Part shown: in pieces, positions 26,670 through 35,665 of the stretch
Position numbering within the stretch: position 1 is the first letter of the stretch
Layout of the letters: each line of letters starts with the position of its first letter
NCBI RefSeq assembly: GCF_003352915.1
Contig: NZ_CP022314.1
Coordinates: 2,323,353-2,374,951 of the forward strand
DNA from: Arthrobacter sp. PM3
GTDB lineage: Bacteria > Actinomycetota > Actinomycetes > Actinomycetales > Micrococcaceae
Length of the DNA stretch: 51,599 nucleotides
Direction: 5' to 3'
Program-made: the position numbers and the translations under genes
Notes under the pieces: model-generated
The model's input: the letters and a program-made list of their open reading frames with translations, nothing else
What the model was told of the DNA's origin: nothing
The model's database searches: none

Positions 26670-27428
26670 ATGACTACTCGTGCAACCGCTGCACGGCACC
26701 GCGCCGAGGTCACCAAGACCAACTCGTTGGCTGTTATTGCTAAGGCTGTCGGCGACAACGCCGGCGGCATGGGCCGTCAGGCCGCGGTCATCGCCGCAGC
26801 CTCCGGTCTGGTTCTGACCAGCGGAATCGCAGCCAACGCTGCTGAGACCAACGTTCAGCGCGAATCCACCTCGGCTTCGGCCCTGGAGGTCCAGTCCTCC
26901 GCTCCGGCCACGATCTCGGCCGCATCCACCATCGCGATCTCCTACGAGAAGCCCGCCGTCACGACGACGCCGGCCCCCGTCGTCGAGGCCCCCAAGCCGG
27001 TCGTCAAGGTCCAGGACGCCACGGCTTCCCAGGCCGGCGGCGCCCAGCTGGGCGTCAGCGGCGGCGTGGCCGCCCAGGCCCCGGCCGGGATCGGCAGCGG
27101 CGCCGGCGCGACCATCGCTGCTGCGGCCTACGCACAGATCGGTGTCGCGCAGGACTGCACCGCCCTCGCCACCAACGCCCTCGCTGCGGCCGGCATCCAC
27201 TACCACGGCTGGCCGGCAGGCTACCTGTCCCTGGGCCGCACCGTGAGCGCCGCGGAAGCACGCCCGGGTGACCTCGCGTACTACCAGAACGGCGGCGTCG
27301 GCATGGCCCACATCGCGGTCTACGTCGGCAACGGCATGGCAGTGCACGGCGGCTGGAACGGCGGCACCACCGCGCTGTACAGCGTTAACGTCGGCTCCGG
27401 CCCGGTCTTCATCCGCGTCGGCGGCTAA
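26670..27428 (+). CDS. Secreted NlpC/P60 endopeptidase
   Basis: The 252-residue protein has a basic N-terminus, a hydrophobic export segment (about residues 33-56), an Ala/Val/Pro-rich linker, and a C-terminal NlpC/P60 domain. Catalytic residues can be read as Cys163 (VAQDCTALA), His214 (GMAHIAVYVG) and a polar residue nearby at His226. It should hydrolyse peptidoglycan stem peptides. It has no LysM or SH3 module. The upstream riboswitch and small ORF probably control it. ATG 26670 follows GAAAGAGAG, and a strong intrinsic terminator follows the stop. Confidence 0.88.
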   Translation: MTTRATAARHRAEVTKTNSLAVIAKAVGDNAGGMGRQAAVIAAASGLVLTSGIAANAAETNVQRESTSASALEVQSSAPATISAASTIAISYEKPAVTTTPAPVVEAPKPVVKVQDATASQAGGAQLGVSGGVAAQAPAGIGSGAGATIAAAAYAQIGVAQDCTALATNALAAAGIHYHGWPAGYLSLGRTVSAAEARPGDLAYYQNGGVGMAHIAVYVGNGMAVHGGWNGGTTALYSVNVGSGPVFIRVGG

Positions 27429-27453
27429 GCTCACGCCCACCGCACACGCAAAG

Positions 27454-27481
27454 ACCCCCGCCTCACGAGGCGGGGGTTTTT
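27454..27481 (+). terminator. Intrinsic terminator after the NlpC/P60 gene
   Basis: ACCCCCGCCT (27454-27463), loop CACG, AGGCGGGGGT (27468-27477), with a T-run through 27481. Confidence 0.95.
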
Positions 27482-27649
27482 GCGTTGCCGGGGAATGAAC
27501 TTTCCGCGCCGCCCGCCGCGCCAGCGAAAAAATATTCGGTGATCCGGCAGTTGAGTGTTTACTCTTGTCTTGTCGATCCATAGCCCGACCATGCAGAGGG
27601 CAGCCGGCCCTCGTGCCCCTGGCGGGTGCGGCCGTGAAGAGGTATGCGG

Positions 27650-28150
27650 ATGCGCACTCTCGTTCTGAATGCTGGATATGAGCCGCTGGCGGTAGTCACC
27701 TTCCGCCGGGCGCTGGTCCTTGTCCTGACCGGAAAGGCCAGTGTGGTGGCCGAGGGGGACGACCCCGTGGTCGGCCCCCAGGACATCCTGGGCCGCCCGT
27801 CCGTCATCCTGCTAAACCGCTACATCCGGCCGCGGTACAACACGGTCACGGCGGTCAGCCGCCGCGGCGTGCTCCGCCGCGACGCCCACCGCTGCGCGTA
27901 CTGCGGCAAGGCCGCCCACACGATCGACCACGTCCAGCCCAAGTCCCGCGGCGGTGCCGACTCGTGGGAGAACCTCGTGGCGGCGTGCCTGCGCTGCAAC
28001 AACGCCAAGGGCGACCACACGCCGGCGGAAATGGGCTGGAAGCTCGGCTTCGTGCCCGGCCCGCCGAAGGGCACCATCTGGCAGATCAAAGAACTTGAGA
28101 AGCCGACGCCGGCCTGGGACCCGTTCCTGCTGCCGGAATCGGCCGCCTGA
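27650..28150 (+). CDS. HNH endonuclease family protein
   Basis: The 166-residue protein begins MRTLVLNAGYEPLAVV. The zinc-HNH core carries CAYCGKAAHTIDHVQPKSRG, NLVAACLRCNNAKGDHTP and the family's end KPTPAWDPFL. This is the widespread single-domain HNH family of actinobacteria, not a restriction or CRISPR nuclease by any visible context. ATG 27650 is preferred over 27644 because AGAGGT then sits eight bases away rather than two. The biological role is uncertain, and DNA cleavage is expected from the motif. Confidence 0.9.
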   Translation: MRTLVLNAGYEPLAVVTFRRALVLVLTGKASVVAEGDDPVVGPQDILGRPSVILLNRYIRPRYNTVTAVSRRGVLRRDAHRCAYCGKAAHTIDHVQPKSRGGADSWENLVAACLRCNNAKGDHTPAEMGWKLGFVPGPPKGTIWQIKELEKPTPAWDPFLLPESAA

Positions 28151-28183
28151 ACTGCTGTTTGAACTGCTGTTTGAGCTGTTGTT
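28148..28183 (+). repeat. Three 12-bp tandem repeats across the HNH stop codon
   Basis: TGAACTGCTGTT at 28148 and 28160, variant TGAGCTGTTGTT at 28172. The first copy supplies the HNH TGA stop. They fill most of the 71-base gap before mobA. Confidence 0.85.
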
Positions 28184-28221
28184 TGAACGAATAGTGGCCG
28201 GTGCCGGGTTAGGCTGACCCC

Positions 28222-28911
28222 GTGGAGTTCGACGCCATCATCCTCGCCGGGGGCAGGTCCGCCCGTCTCGGCGGTGTGCCCAAGGCCCGGCTCATGTATG
28301 ACGGCGCCACCCTCCTCGCGCGGTCCCTGCGCGCCGCGGACGGCGCCGGACGGGTTGCCGTCGTCGGGCCCGACCCCGGTGACCTGCCGGCGGGGACCCT
28401 GACCTGCCGGGAAGATCCGCCCTTCGGGGGACCGGCGGCCGCCATCGCGGCCGGGCTCAGCGCCCTGGCCGACCGCGCCTCAAGTCCCGGCGCCCCCGCG
28501 CCCTTCACCCTGGTCCTGGCCTGCGACATGCCCCGGTCCGCAGCGGCCGTCCGTGCCCTCGCCGACGCGCTGATCGACGAACAGGCCGGCATTGCGGGCG
28601 ACGGCGTCATGGCCGTCTCGGCCGAGGGGCGCAAGCAGCCGCTCGCGGGTTTTTATGGCACGGCTGCGCTACAACGGGCTGCGACGGACGCAGCGCGCGA
28701 GGACAGGCTCGAAAACGCCTCGGTCTTCGCCCTTCTTGCTAGGCTGGAGGTGCGGGAAGTTCGCGTCCCCCAGGGGTCCACGGATGATGTTGACACTTGG
28801 GATGACGCAGCCGCACTAGGGGTGTCCGGCGGGATTCCAGGCCTTGGTCCGGGCCCCGGCACCGCGCAGCAGAACCCGACCATGGAGGCAAACGGTGAAA
28901 AGCCAGGATGA
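28222..28911 (+). CDS. mobA: Molybdenum cofactor guanylyltransferase (MobA-like)
   Basis: The 229-residue NTP-transferase begins EFDAIILAGGRSARLGGVPKA, the nucleotide-binding signature LAGGxSxRxG..K. It has ACDMPRS around the metal-binding Asp and QPLAGFYG before the C-terminal segment. It attaches a nucleotide to molybdopterin. The GTG at 28222 has no Shine-Dalgarno sequence, but TAGGCT at 28210-28215 would start transcription on the first base of the GTG, so the mRNA is probably leaderless. It overlaps the DUF6457 gene and precedes moeA, a cofactor operon. Confidence 0.88.
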   Translation: MEFDAIILAGGRSARLGGVPKARLMYDGATLLARSLRAADGAGRVAVVGPDPGDLPAGTLTCREDPPFGGPAAAIAAGLSALADRASSPGAPAPFTLVLACDMPRSAAAVRALADALIDEQAGIAGDGVMAVSAEGRKQPLAGFYGTAALQRAATDAAREDRLENASVFALLARLEVREVRVPQGSTDDVDTWDDAAALGVSGGIPGLGPGPGTAQQNPTMEANGEKPG

Positions 28912-29182
28912 AACGCTGGAAGACTGGTGCCGTGCCCTGCTCCAGGCCCTCCAGCTCGAAGAAGTCGAGATTGACGTGAACGAGGTCCTCTCCCTCGCAG
29001 GCGTGGCCGCGCACTCCGTGGTCCGCCCGGCGGCGCCGCTGACCACGTTCATCGCAGGCTACGCCGCGGGCCTGGCCTCCGGTGCGGGACAAGCCGCGGA
29101 TGCCGACCCCATGCAGGCCGCCATGGCCGTAGCCCGCAGGCTTGCCAAGGACTACGCGGCCGCCGAAGCCACCGGGGCATGA
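28895..29182 (+). CDS. DUF6457 protein in the molybdenum cofactor operon
   Basis: The 95-residue protein starts at GTG 28895 after GGAGGCAAAC. It begins KSQDETLEDWCRALLQALQL and has the segments HSVVRPAAPLTTFIAGYAAGLA. This is the DUF6457 family, small helical proteins encoded with MobA in actinobacteria. It overlaps mobA by 17 bases and moeA by four, so it sits firmly inside the operon. The function is unknown. A link to guanylyl transfer or formate dehydrogenase maturation is inferred from context only. Confidence 0.8.
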   Translation: MKSQDETLEDWCRALLQALQLEEVEIDVNEVLSLAGVAAHSVVRPAAPLTTFIAGYAAGLASGAGQAADADPMQAAMAVARRLAKDYAAAEATGA

Positions 29183-30582
29183 CGCCCGCGCCCCCGGAGG
29201 GCAGCGGACCCGACCCCGCAGGCACGGACGAGCCGCACCGGCATCTGGCCCACACCTGGCAGGAGGCCCGGCAGCTCGCCTTCGACTGCGCCGCCCCCAT
29301 CCCCGCCGCCCCCGTCCCGCTCCGGCAGGCCCTGGGCCGGACCCTGGCCGCGGACGTCGAGGCACAGCAGGACATGCCCCACTATGCCTCCTCCGCCATG
29401 GACGGCTGGGCCGTCAACGGCAGCGGTCCCTGGATCCTGGCCGAACCCAACCAGCGGCTGGCCCCGCACCAGGCCAGCCCGGTCGCCACCGGCGGCCTCA
29501 TCCCGGCAGGCGCCAAAGCCGTCCTGCGCAGCGAAAGCGGCGTCATCGACACCGACGAGGACGGCCTGCCGGTCCTGAAGCTCGGCGGTTCCGCGAAGCC
29601 GGGCGATCCTCGCAACGGCGACCACATCAGGAAAGCAGGCGAGGAAGCTGCCGCCGGCGACATCCTGATCAAGGGCGGCACCGTCCTCAATCCGGCCCAC
29701 CTGGCCCTCGCGGCCCTGGCCGGAACCGACACCCTCCCGGTGCTCGGCAAAGCCGTGGTGCGCCTCGTCTTCACCGGCTCCGAGGTTGTCACGTCCGGGA
29801 CGCCGGCGCCCGGGCAAGTCAGGGACACCTTTGGCCCCCAGCTGGGAGCGGTCGTGGCCATGCTCGGCGGGATCTGCACCGAGGAAGTGAAGATCGGCGA
29901 CACCTATGCCGAATGGCTGGCAGCGCTCGAGGACGGCCAGCCCGTCTCTCCGCCCGGCGCCGGGAGCACCGCTGGCGATCCTGCCGATGACAGCCCGCCC
30001 GCCGACGTCGTCATCACCACCGGCGGCACGGGACGCTCCGGCACGGACCACCTCCGGCGTTCCGTCGCGGAGCTGGGCGGACGCCTGCTGATCGACGGGA
30101 TCGCCATGCGGCCCGGCCACCCGGCCGTCCTCGCCGAACTACCCGACGGCCGCTACGTCATCGGCCTGCCCGGCAACCCCCTCGCGGCCATGATGGCGCT
30201 GTCCACCATCGGCGGTCCGCTGCTGGCAGCCCTCGGGCACCGGTCCATGCCGCCGCTGAGCGACGTGCCGTGCGGCTCCACCATCGAGGCCGACCCCGGC
30301 CGGACCCGGCTCATGCCCTTCCGCCTGCTCTACGGCATGGCCTCGCCAGCGCAGCACACCGGCCCGGGAATGATGCGGGGCCTGGCCGCCGCCGACGGCG
30401 TCCTGGTGGTCCCGCCCCACGGCGTGCAGCTGGGCGAACCGGTCCCCGCCTTCGCCCTGCCCTGGGGCCCGCCGCTCCCGGACCCCGCGGCCCCCGCCGC
30501 GCCCAAACCGGCCGCGAAACGGACGCCCCGGAAACCCGCCGCCAGTGACGGTCCGGTGGACTGGAGTGCACTGCTGGGCTGA
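29179..30582 (+). CDS. moeA: Molybdopterin molybdotransferase MoeA
   Basis: The 467-residue protein has the MoeA domain series: SSAMDGWAVN near residue 75, the beta-roll with IPAGAKAVLRSESG, the MoCF_biosynth domain with VVITTGGTGRSGTD, and GLPGNPLAAMMA with the C-terminal domain. It inserts molybdate into adenylylated molybdopterin. The C-terminal 30 residues are a Lys/Pro/Ala-rich tail ending VDWSALLG, longer than usual. It starts at ATG 29179, overlapping the DUF6457 stop by four bases. fdhD follows 90 bases on. Confidence 0.94.
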   Translation: MTPAPPEGSGPDPAGTDEPHRHLAHTWQEARQLAFDCAAPIPAAPVPLRQALGRTLAADVEAQQDMPHYASSAMDGWAVNGSGPWILAEPNQRLAPHQASPVATGGLIPAGAKAVLRSESGVIDTDEDGLPVLKLGGSAKPGDPRNGDHIRKAGEEAAAGDILIKGGTVLNPAHLALAALAGTDTLPVLGKAVVRLVFTGSEVVTSGTPAPGQVRDTFGPQLGAVVAMLGGICTEEVKIGDTYAEWLAALEDGQPVSPPGAGSTAGDPADDSPPADVVITTGGTGRSGTDHLRRSVAELGGRLLIDGIAMRPGHPAVLAELPDGRYVIGLPGNPLAAMMALSTIGGPLLAALGHRSMPPLSDVPCGSTIEADPGRTRLMPFRLLYGMASPAQHTGPGMMRGLAAADGVLVVPPHGVQLGEPVPAFALPWGPPLPDPAAPAAPKPAAKRTPRKPAASDGPVDWSALLG

Positions 30583-30672
30583 GCGTCGGGGCCGCACCGG
30601 CGCCGCTGGCTTCCCGGTCCGGCGCTTGCAATGATGGAAACAGCCGTACAAACATTTTCCCGAGGAGTACCG

Positions 30673-31545
30673 ATGGGCCGCGTGACGCAGCGCCGCAAAG
30701 TGCACAAGATTGTCCTGGACGGTTCCCCGCAGGCACTCGAATTCCCCGTCCGGCACCGGGAAGACGTCCTTGCCGTCGAGGAACCGCTGGAAATCAGGCT
30801 GGGAAGCATGTCGTTCTCCGTCACGATGCGCACGCCGGGCAATGACTTCGATCTCGTCGCAGGCTTCCTGGTCTCCGAAGGGGTCATCTGGTCACCCGAG
30901 CAACTGGTCTCCCTCCGGTTCTGCGCCGGCGAGAACGCCGACGGCGTCCAGACCTTCAACGTCGTCGAAGCCCAGCTCCGGCCCGACGTCGTCCTGCCCG
31001 AGACCGGACGAAACGTCTTCACCTCCAGTTCCTGCGGTATTTGCGGCACGGACTCGATCGAAGCCGTCCACAAGGCCTCGCACTACAGCCCGGCCGCGGA
31101 CCCGCTGACCGTCACGGCGGAAACCCTGGCCGCCCTCCCGGACGCCCTCCGGTCGGCCCAGGACGTCTTCGACGTCACCGGCGGAGTGCACGCCGCCGGG
31201 CTGTTCCGGATTTCCGACGACGGCGCCGCCGAACTGCTGTGCCTCCGGGAAGACGTCGGACGGCACAACGCCGTGGACAAGGTGGTGGGCTGGGCACTGC
31301 GCGAGGGCCTGCTGCCGCTGCGGGGGACCGTGCTGCAGGTCTCCGGCCGGGCCTCCTTCGAACTCGTCCAGAAGGCATCGCTGGCCGGAATCCCCGTCCT
31401 CGCCGCCGTCAGCGCTCCCTCCAGCCTGGCGGTCGAGCTGGCCGAGGCGAGCGGGATGACCCTGGCCGGATTCAGCCGCGGGACCAGCCTGAACGTGTAC
31501 GCCGGGCAACACCGCGTGGCGGTGCCGGCCCCGGCGGCCGGCTAG
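30673..31545 (+). CDS. fdhD: Formate dehydrogenase accessory sulfurtransferase FdhD
   Basis: The 290-residue protein begins MGRVTQRRKVHKI after GAGGAGTACCG. It carries the catalytic cysteine pair in SSSCGICGTDSIE, and later EDVGRHNAVDKV and VSGRASFELVQKA, all FdhD marks. FdhD passes sulfur from IscS to the molybdenum cofactor of formate dehydrogenase. With mobA and moeA upstream it makes a compact molybdoenzyme maturation block. The formate dehydrogenase itself is not in the window. Confidence 0.95.
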   Translation: MGRVTQRRKVHKIVLDGSPQALEFPVRHREDVLAVEEPLEIRLGSMSFSVTMRTPGNDFDLVAGFLVSEGVIWSPEQLVSLRFCAGENADGVQTFNVVEAQLRPDVVLPETGRNVFTSSSCGICGTDSIEAVHKASHYSPAADPLTVTAETLAALPDALRSAQDVFDVTGGVHAAGLFRISDDGAAELLCLREDVGRHNAVDKVVGWALREGLLPLRGTVLQVSGRASFELVQKASLAGIPVLAAVSAPSSLAVELAEASGMTLAGFSRGTSLNVYAGQHRVAVPAPAAG

Positions 31546-31633
31546 CCGGCACTTGGCCAAAGAGTTCCCCGCGGCGTAAGTTTTATCCATCGATTGGAGC
31601 CGATCGGGTCCGCCAGCGCTGAAGAGGATCACA

Positions 31634-34600
31634 TTGCACGACGACCGCCGTCTTACGGAAGTCCGGCTGGACCGTTTTGTCCGTGACCGGATCGCACCCG
31701 CGGTCTACCCGCGCACCGTGCCGCTGACCCTGAGCAGCTGGGACGTGCCGGACGAGCCGGTGCCGGTCCTGACAGCGCTGCAGCACGAATTCACGCCCCA
31801 GGACCACGGTGCGCCCTGGGGGCGGCCGTGGAGCACCACGTGGCTGCGCCTGCAGGGGGAAGTGCCGGAATCCTGGGGGACGGCGCCCGGGACGTCCGTG
31901 GAAGTCCTCGTAGACCTCGGGTTCAGCGGCGACCTCCCGGGGTTCCAGTGCGAAGGCATCGCCTGGCGGCCGGACGGGACAATCATCAAGGCGATCTCGC
32001 CCCGCAACCAGTTCATCCCGCTCAAGCTCCTGGGCGGCGGCATGGCCGTGGACTTCTACGTTGAAGCCGCCGCCAACCCGGACCTGTCCCAGAACTGGAC
32101 TTTCGCCGCCACACCCTACGGGGACAAAGCGACGTCCGGCAGCGAACCGAAATACCGCCTCGGCAGGATCGCCATCGCGGAACTCAACCGGACGGTCTGG
32201 GAGCTGCAGCAGGACATCCGTACGCTCAGCGGTCTCATGCACGAACTGCCCATGGACCTGCCCCGCCGCCACGAGATCCTGCGGGCGCTCGAACACATGC
32301 TGGACATCATGGACCCCGACGACGTCGCGGGAACCGCCGAGGCGGGCCGGGCGGCCCTGGCCGGGGTCCTGTCCCGGCCGGCCTACGCCTCGGCGCATCA
32401 GCTCGTGGCCACCGGCCACGCGCACATCGACTCCGCCTGGCTGTGGCCGGTGCGGGAAACCATCCGCAAATGCGCCCGGACGTTTTCCAACGTCGTCGCG
32501 CTGATGGACGAGGACCCCGGCTTCATCTTCTCCTGCTCCTCCGCCCAGCAGCTGGCATGGATGAAGGAGTACTACCCGGAACTCTTCGGCCGGATCGTGG
32601 ACAAGGTCCGGACCGGCCAGTTCGTGCCCGTCGGCGGGATGTGGGTCGAATCGGACTCCAACATGCCCGGCGGCGAAGCCATGGCCCGGCAGTTCCTGGA
32701 AGGCAAGAGCTTCTTCCTGGCCGAGTTCGGCGTGGAGTGCCAGGAGGCGTGGCTGCCGGACACGTTCGGGTACTCCGCGGCGCTGCCGCAGATCATCAAA
32801 GCCGCCGGCAGCCGCTGGTTCCTGACCCAGAAGATCTCCTGGAACCAGGTCAACAGGATGCCGCACCATACGTTCAGCTGGGAGGGGATCGACGGAACCC
32901 GGGTCTTCACCCACTTCCCGCCCGTGGACAGCTACAACTCGGACCTCAGCGCCCGGGACCTGGCGCACGCGGAACGCAACTACCGCGACCACGGACGCGG
33001 CGGCACGTCGCTGGTTCCCTTCGGCTACGGCGACGGCGGCGGCGGTCCCACCCGCGAGATGCTGGCCGCGGCGCGGCGCGCCGCGGACCTGGAGGGCTCC
33101 CCGAAGGTGCGGATCGGCTCGGCCGCAGACTTCTTCACTCGGGCCCAGGCCGAGTATGAGCCCCTGCCGGTCTGGGTCGGGGAAATGTACCTGGAGCTGC
33201 ACCGCGGCACGTACACCAGCCAGGCCAGGACCAAGCGCGGCAACCGACGCAGCGAGCACCTGCTCCGCGAAGCCGAACTCTGGAGTGCGACGGCGGCCGT
33301 CCGCGCCGGCTTCCGCTATCCCGCCGCGGAGCTCAAGCGGCTGTGGCGGCTGGTCCTGCTGCAGCAGTTCCACGACATCCTGCCGGGAAGTTCCATCGCC
33401 TGGGTCCACCAGGACGCCGAGCGCAACTACGCCGCCGTCGAACGCGGGCTCGAAGCGATCATCGCGGAAGCCGCCGCCGCGGCACTGGGCACCGGCGACC
33501 GGGAGTTCCTCCTCAACGCGGCCCCGCACGGGCGCCAGGGCGTGCCGGCCCTGGCCGCCGCCGAGCCGGTCCGGACCGGGCAACCGGTGGCCGCCACCGA
33601 AGCCGGCGGCGGCTACATCCTGGACAACGGCATCATCCGGGCGGTTGTCGACGCCAACGGGCTGCTGGCCTCGCTCACCGATTACGCCACGGGGCGTGAA
33701 GCGATCGCGCCCGGACAATTCGGCAACCTGCTCGAGCTGCACCGGGACACCCCGAACGAATGGGATGCCTGGGACATCGACGCCTTCTACCGCCGGAACG
33801 TCGTCCGGCTGGCCGAGGCCCTCTCGGTGACGCTGGAACGAGGGCCCCAACAGCACAGTCCGGACGCCGTCGTGGTGGTTGAACGGATGGCCGGCGCCTC
33901 GGCCGTGACCCAGCGGATCACGCTGGCGGCCGGAGCCGACTCCCTGGCGATCTCCACCGCCGTGGACTGGCAGGAGAGCGAAAAGCTGCTCAAGCTCGGC
34001 TTCGCCCTGGACGTCAGGGCAGACCGCTCCGCGGCGGAAACCCAGTTCGGGCATGTCTTCCGCCCCACCCACCTCAACACGTCCTGGGAAGTGGCGAAAT
34101 TCGAGATCTGCGCGCACCGCTGGATCCACGTCGCCGAGCCCGGCTACGGGGTGGCCATCTCCAACGCCGCCACCTACGGTCACGACGTCACCCGCGATGT
34201 CAGGGCGGACGACGGCGGAACCACCACGACGGTGCGCCTGTCACTGCTGCGGGCGCCCAAGTTCCCGGATCCCGGCGCCGACCGCGGCAGGCACGAGCTG
34301 CACGTGACGGTCCGGCCCGGCGCCGCGATCGCCGACGCCGTCGAAGAGGGCTACCGCACCAATCTGGCACCCCGGCTGGCGAAGGGCGCCCACGGGGTTG
34401 ACCCGCTGTTCACCGTGGCCAACCCGGCCCACGTCATCGAGGCGGTCAAGCTCGCCGAAGACGGCTCCGGCGACGTGATCGTCCGGCTGTACGAATCTCT
34501 GGGTGAGCGGTCCGCCGGCCGGGTGGGCGCGAATTTCCCGGTCACCGGGGTTCATGCCGTCGATCTGCTGGAGCGGCCGGCCGAGGCACCCGGGGTGAGT

Positions 34601-34669
34601 GCGGGCGCGGACTCTGCAGGGCTCAGCCTGCGGCCGTTCCAGCTGGTCACGCTGCGGTTCGTGCGCTGA
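31634..34669 (+). CDS. Alpha-mannosidase, glycoside hydrolase family 38
   Basis: The 1011-residue protein starts at TTG 31634 after GAAGAGGATC. It has a jelly-roll N-terminal part and the catalytic domain with GHAHIDSAWLWP (His264-x-Asp266, zinc ligands). The nucleophile is Asp376 in LPDTFGYSAALPQI, and QFHDILPGSS marks the helical middle domain. A long beta-rich C-terminal region follows. Length matches cytosolic GH38 class II enzymes. No signal peptide is visible, so it should act inside the cell on mannosides. It is downstream of fdhD but unrelated in function, and is probably a single gene ended by the hairpin at 34714. Confidence 0.95.
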   Translation: MHDDRRLTEVRLDRFVRDRIAPAVYPRTVPLTLSSWDVPDEPVPVLTALQHEFTPQDHGAPWGRPWSTTWLRLQGEVPESWGTAPGTSVEVLVDLGFSGDLPGFQCEGIAWRPDGTIIKAISPRNQFIPLKLLGGGMAVDFYVEAAANPDLSQNWTFAATPYGDKATSGSEPKYRLGRIAIAELNRTVWELQQDIRTLSGLMHELPMDLPRRHEILRALEHMLDIMDPDDVAGTAEAGRAALAGVLSRPAYASAHQLVATGHAHIDSAWLWPVRETIRKCARTFSNVVALMDEDPGFIFSCSSAQQLAWMKEYYPELFGRIVDKVRTGQFVPVGGMWVESDSNMPGGEAMARQFLEGKSFFLAEFGVECQEAWLPDTFGYSAALPQIIKAAGSRWFLTQKISWNQVNRMPHHTFSWEGIDGTRVFTHFPPVDSYNSDLSARDLAHAERNYRDHGRGGTSLVPFGYGDGGGGPTREMLAAARRAADLEGSPKVRIGSAADFFTRAQAEYEPLPVWVGEMYLELHRGTYTSQARTKRGNRRSEHLLREAELWSATAAVRAGFRYPAAELKRLWRLVLLQQFHDILPGSSIAWVHQDAERNYAAVERGLEAIIAEAAAAALGTGDREFLLNAAPHGRQGVPALAAAEPVRTGQPVAATEAGGGYILDNGIIRAVVDANGLLASLTDYATGREAIAPGQFGNLLELHRDTPNEWDAWDIDAFYRRNVVRLAEALSVTLERGPQQHSPDAVVVVERMAGASAVTQRITLAAGADSLAISTAVDWQESEKLLKLGFALDVRADRSAAETQFGHVFRPTHLNTSWEVAKFEICAHRWIHVAEPGYGVAISNAATYGHDVTRDVRADDGGTTTTVRLSLLRAPKFPDPGADRGRHELHVTVRPGAAIADAVEEGYRTNLAPRLAKGAHGVDPLFTVANPAHVIEAVKLAEDGSGDVIVRLYESLGERSAGRVGANFPVTGVHAVDLLERPAEAPGVSAGADSAGLSLRPFQLVTLRFVR

Positions 34670-34713
34670 CGCCGGGCACGAAACCCAAAGCGGAAAACAC
34701 CGTTAAACAGGCT

Positions 34714-34747
34714 GAGTGGGAGCGGTCCTTGCGGACCGCTACCACTC
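34714..34747. terminator. Hairpin between convergent GH38 and 7TM genes
   Basis: GAGTGG then AGCGGTCC, loop TTGC, GGACCGCT then CCACTC, with one mismatch inside. It sits between convergent genes and can end both. The rest of 34670-34867 has a smaller hairpin (CTTCGC 34781-34786 with GCGAAG 34804-34809) and no gene. Confidence 0.75.
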
Positions 34748-34867
34748 ATCCCCCCAATGGCGCTTGGACGACTGCCTTAGCTTCGCACGGCTGACTTCCG
34801 TACGCGAAGCGAATGTCGCTTTCACACATTCATGATTCTCTCATGCTCTAATGATTCTGTGAATGGC

Positions 34868-35611
34868 CTAGCCTGAGTCTTTCCGGAATGTTGCGCGAGT
34901 GTTACCAGATTCCCTGGCGGCGCGCCCGGACACCCAGAACAGGCACAGGCCCAGGACATAGCCCAGGACCGCCAGATAGTTCACCAGATGAGCGCCGGGT
35001 GCCCAGTCCTCCGGGGTGAAGGAAGCGGGAACGCTGAGGACTGTGGCGAGCGCGCCGAGGCAGGTCGCGGCGGCGCCGGCCCGGACCAGCCGCGGCAGCG
35101 TGCCGGCGGCGGCGGCCAGCAACGCGGGCAGCAGGACAAGGGACACGAACGCCGGGTAGGCGCGGCCGGCCGCCGCATAGAAGGGGGCCAGGGCGGCATT
35201 GCGTCCGCCGTCGTCCGCCAGGTCCAGCAGCCCGGCCGAGGACCCGCGGGTGTCCATCTGGAAGAAAATCACCGCCACGGCCGCAGCGCTCAGGGCCAGG
35301 GCGGAGCGCCCCACGGTGCCGGCGATGAGGCGGTGGCCCCGGGCGTCGCCGAGGCCCCGGGCGACCCGCAGCCCCACCAGCAGGACGGCCGTGAACACGA
35401 GGAACCGCAGGATCAGATGGGTGGCGTTCCAGCCGCCCAGCACCCGGTCGACCGCCTCATAGGGCGCCGGGACCGACAGCAGGCTGCACACGGTTGCGAT
35501 TAGCAGGATGCCGAACACCATCCGGTTGCGGCCCTGGACGGCGTCCGGAACGCGGAGGATGAGTACCGCGGAGCATACGATCAGTGTGCCCCACTGGAGG
35601 ATGGCAATCAT
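34868..35611 (-). CDS. Seven-helix membrane protein, paralog C of a three-gene set
   Basis: The 247-residue protein begins MIAILQWGTLIVCSAVL and has seven hydrophobic segments (about 1-20, 31-48, 64-84, 101-119, 152-173, 176-196, 208-228). It shares with the two upstream paralogs the blocks PYEAVDRVLG..NATHLILRF and the loop GSSAGL...NAAL...AGRAYPAFV between helices 4 and 5. The pattern recalls the seven-helix half of actinobacterial MAB_1171c-type proteins but lacks their cytoplasmic tail. It ends the operon, 54 bases after paralog B. The function is unknown and no transporter motif is visible. Confidence 0.8.
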   Translation of the reverse strand: MIAILQWGTLIVCSAVLILRVPDAVQGRNRMVFGILLIATVCSLLSVPAPYEAVDRVLGGWNATHLILRFLVFTAVLLVGLRVARGLGDARGHRLIAGTVGRSALALSAAAVAVIFFQMDTRGSSAGLLDLADDGGRNAALAPFYAAAGRAYPAFVSLVLLPALLAAAAGTLPRLVRAGAAATCLGALATVLSVPASFTPEDWAPGAHLVNYLAVLGYVLGLCLFWVSGRAARESGNTRATFRKDSG

Positions 35612-35665
35612 TGCTACTTCTTCTGCCCTGTTTTCATTTGCATTGTTCGGCTGCTAGGAGCAGGA

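Noticed and set aside
27650..28150. HNH protein as part of a defence or restriction system
   Set aside because: No methyltransferase, Cas or retron partner nearby; it is the common stand-alone actinobacterial family.
31583..34183. 866-codon minus-strand frame opposite the GH38 gene
   Set aside because: Shadow of a long high-GC gene; no recognisable motifs and no ribosome site.
34781..34809. Second terminator downstream of the 7TM operon
   Set aside because: The 6-bp stem with bulges and a long loop is weak beside the hairpin at 34714.
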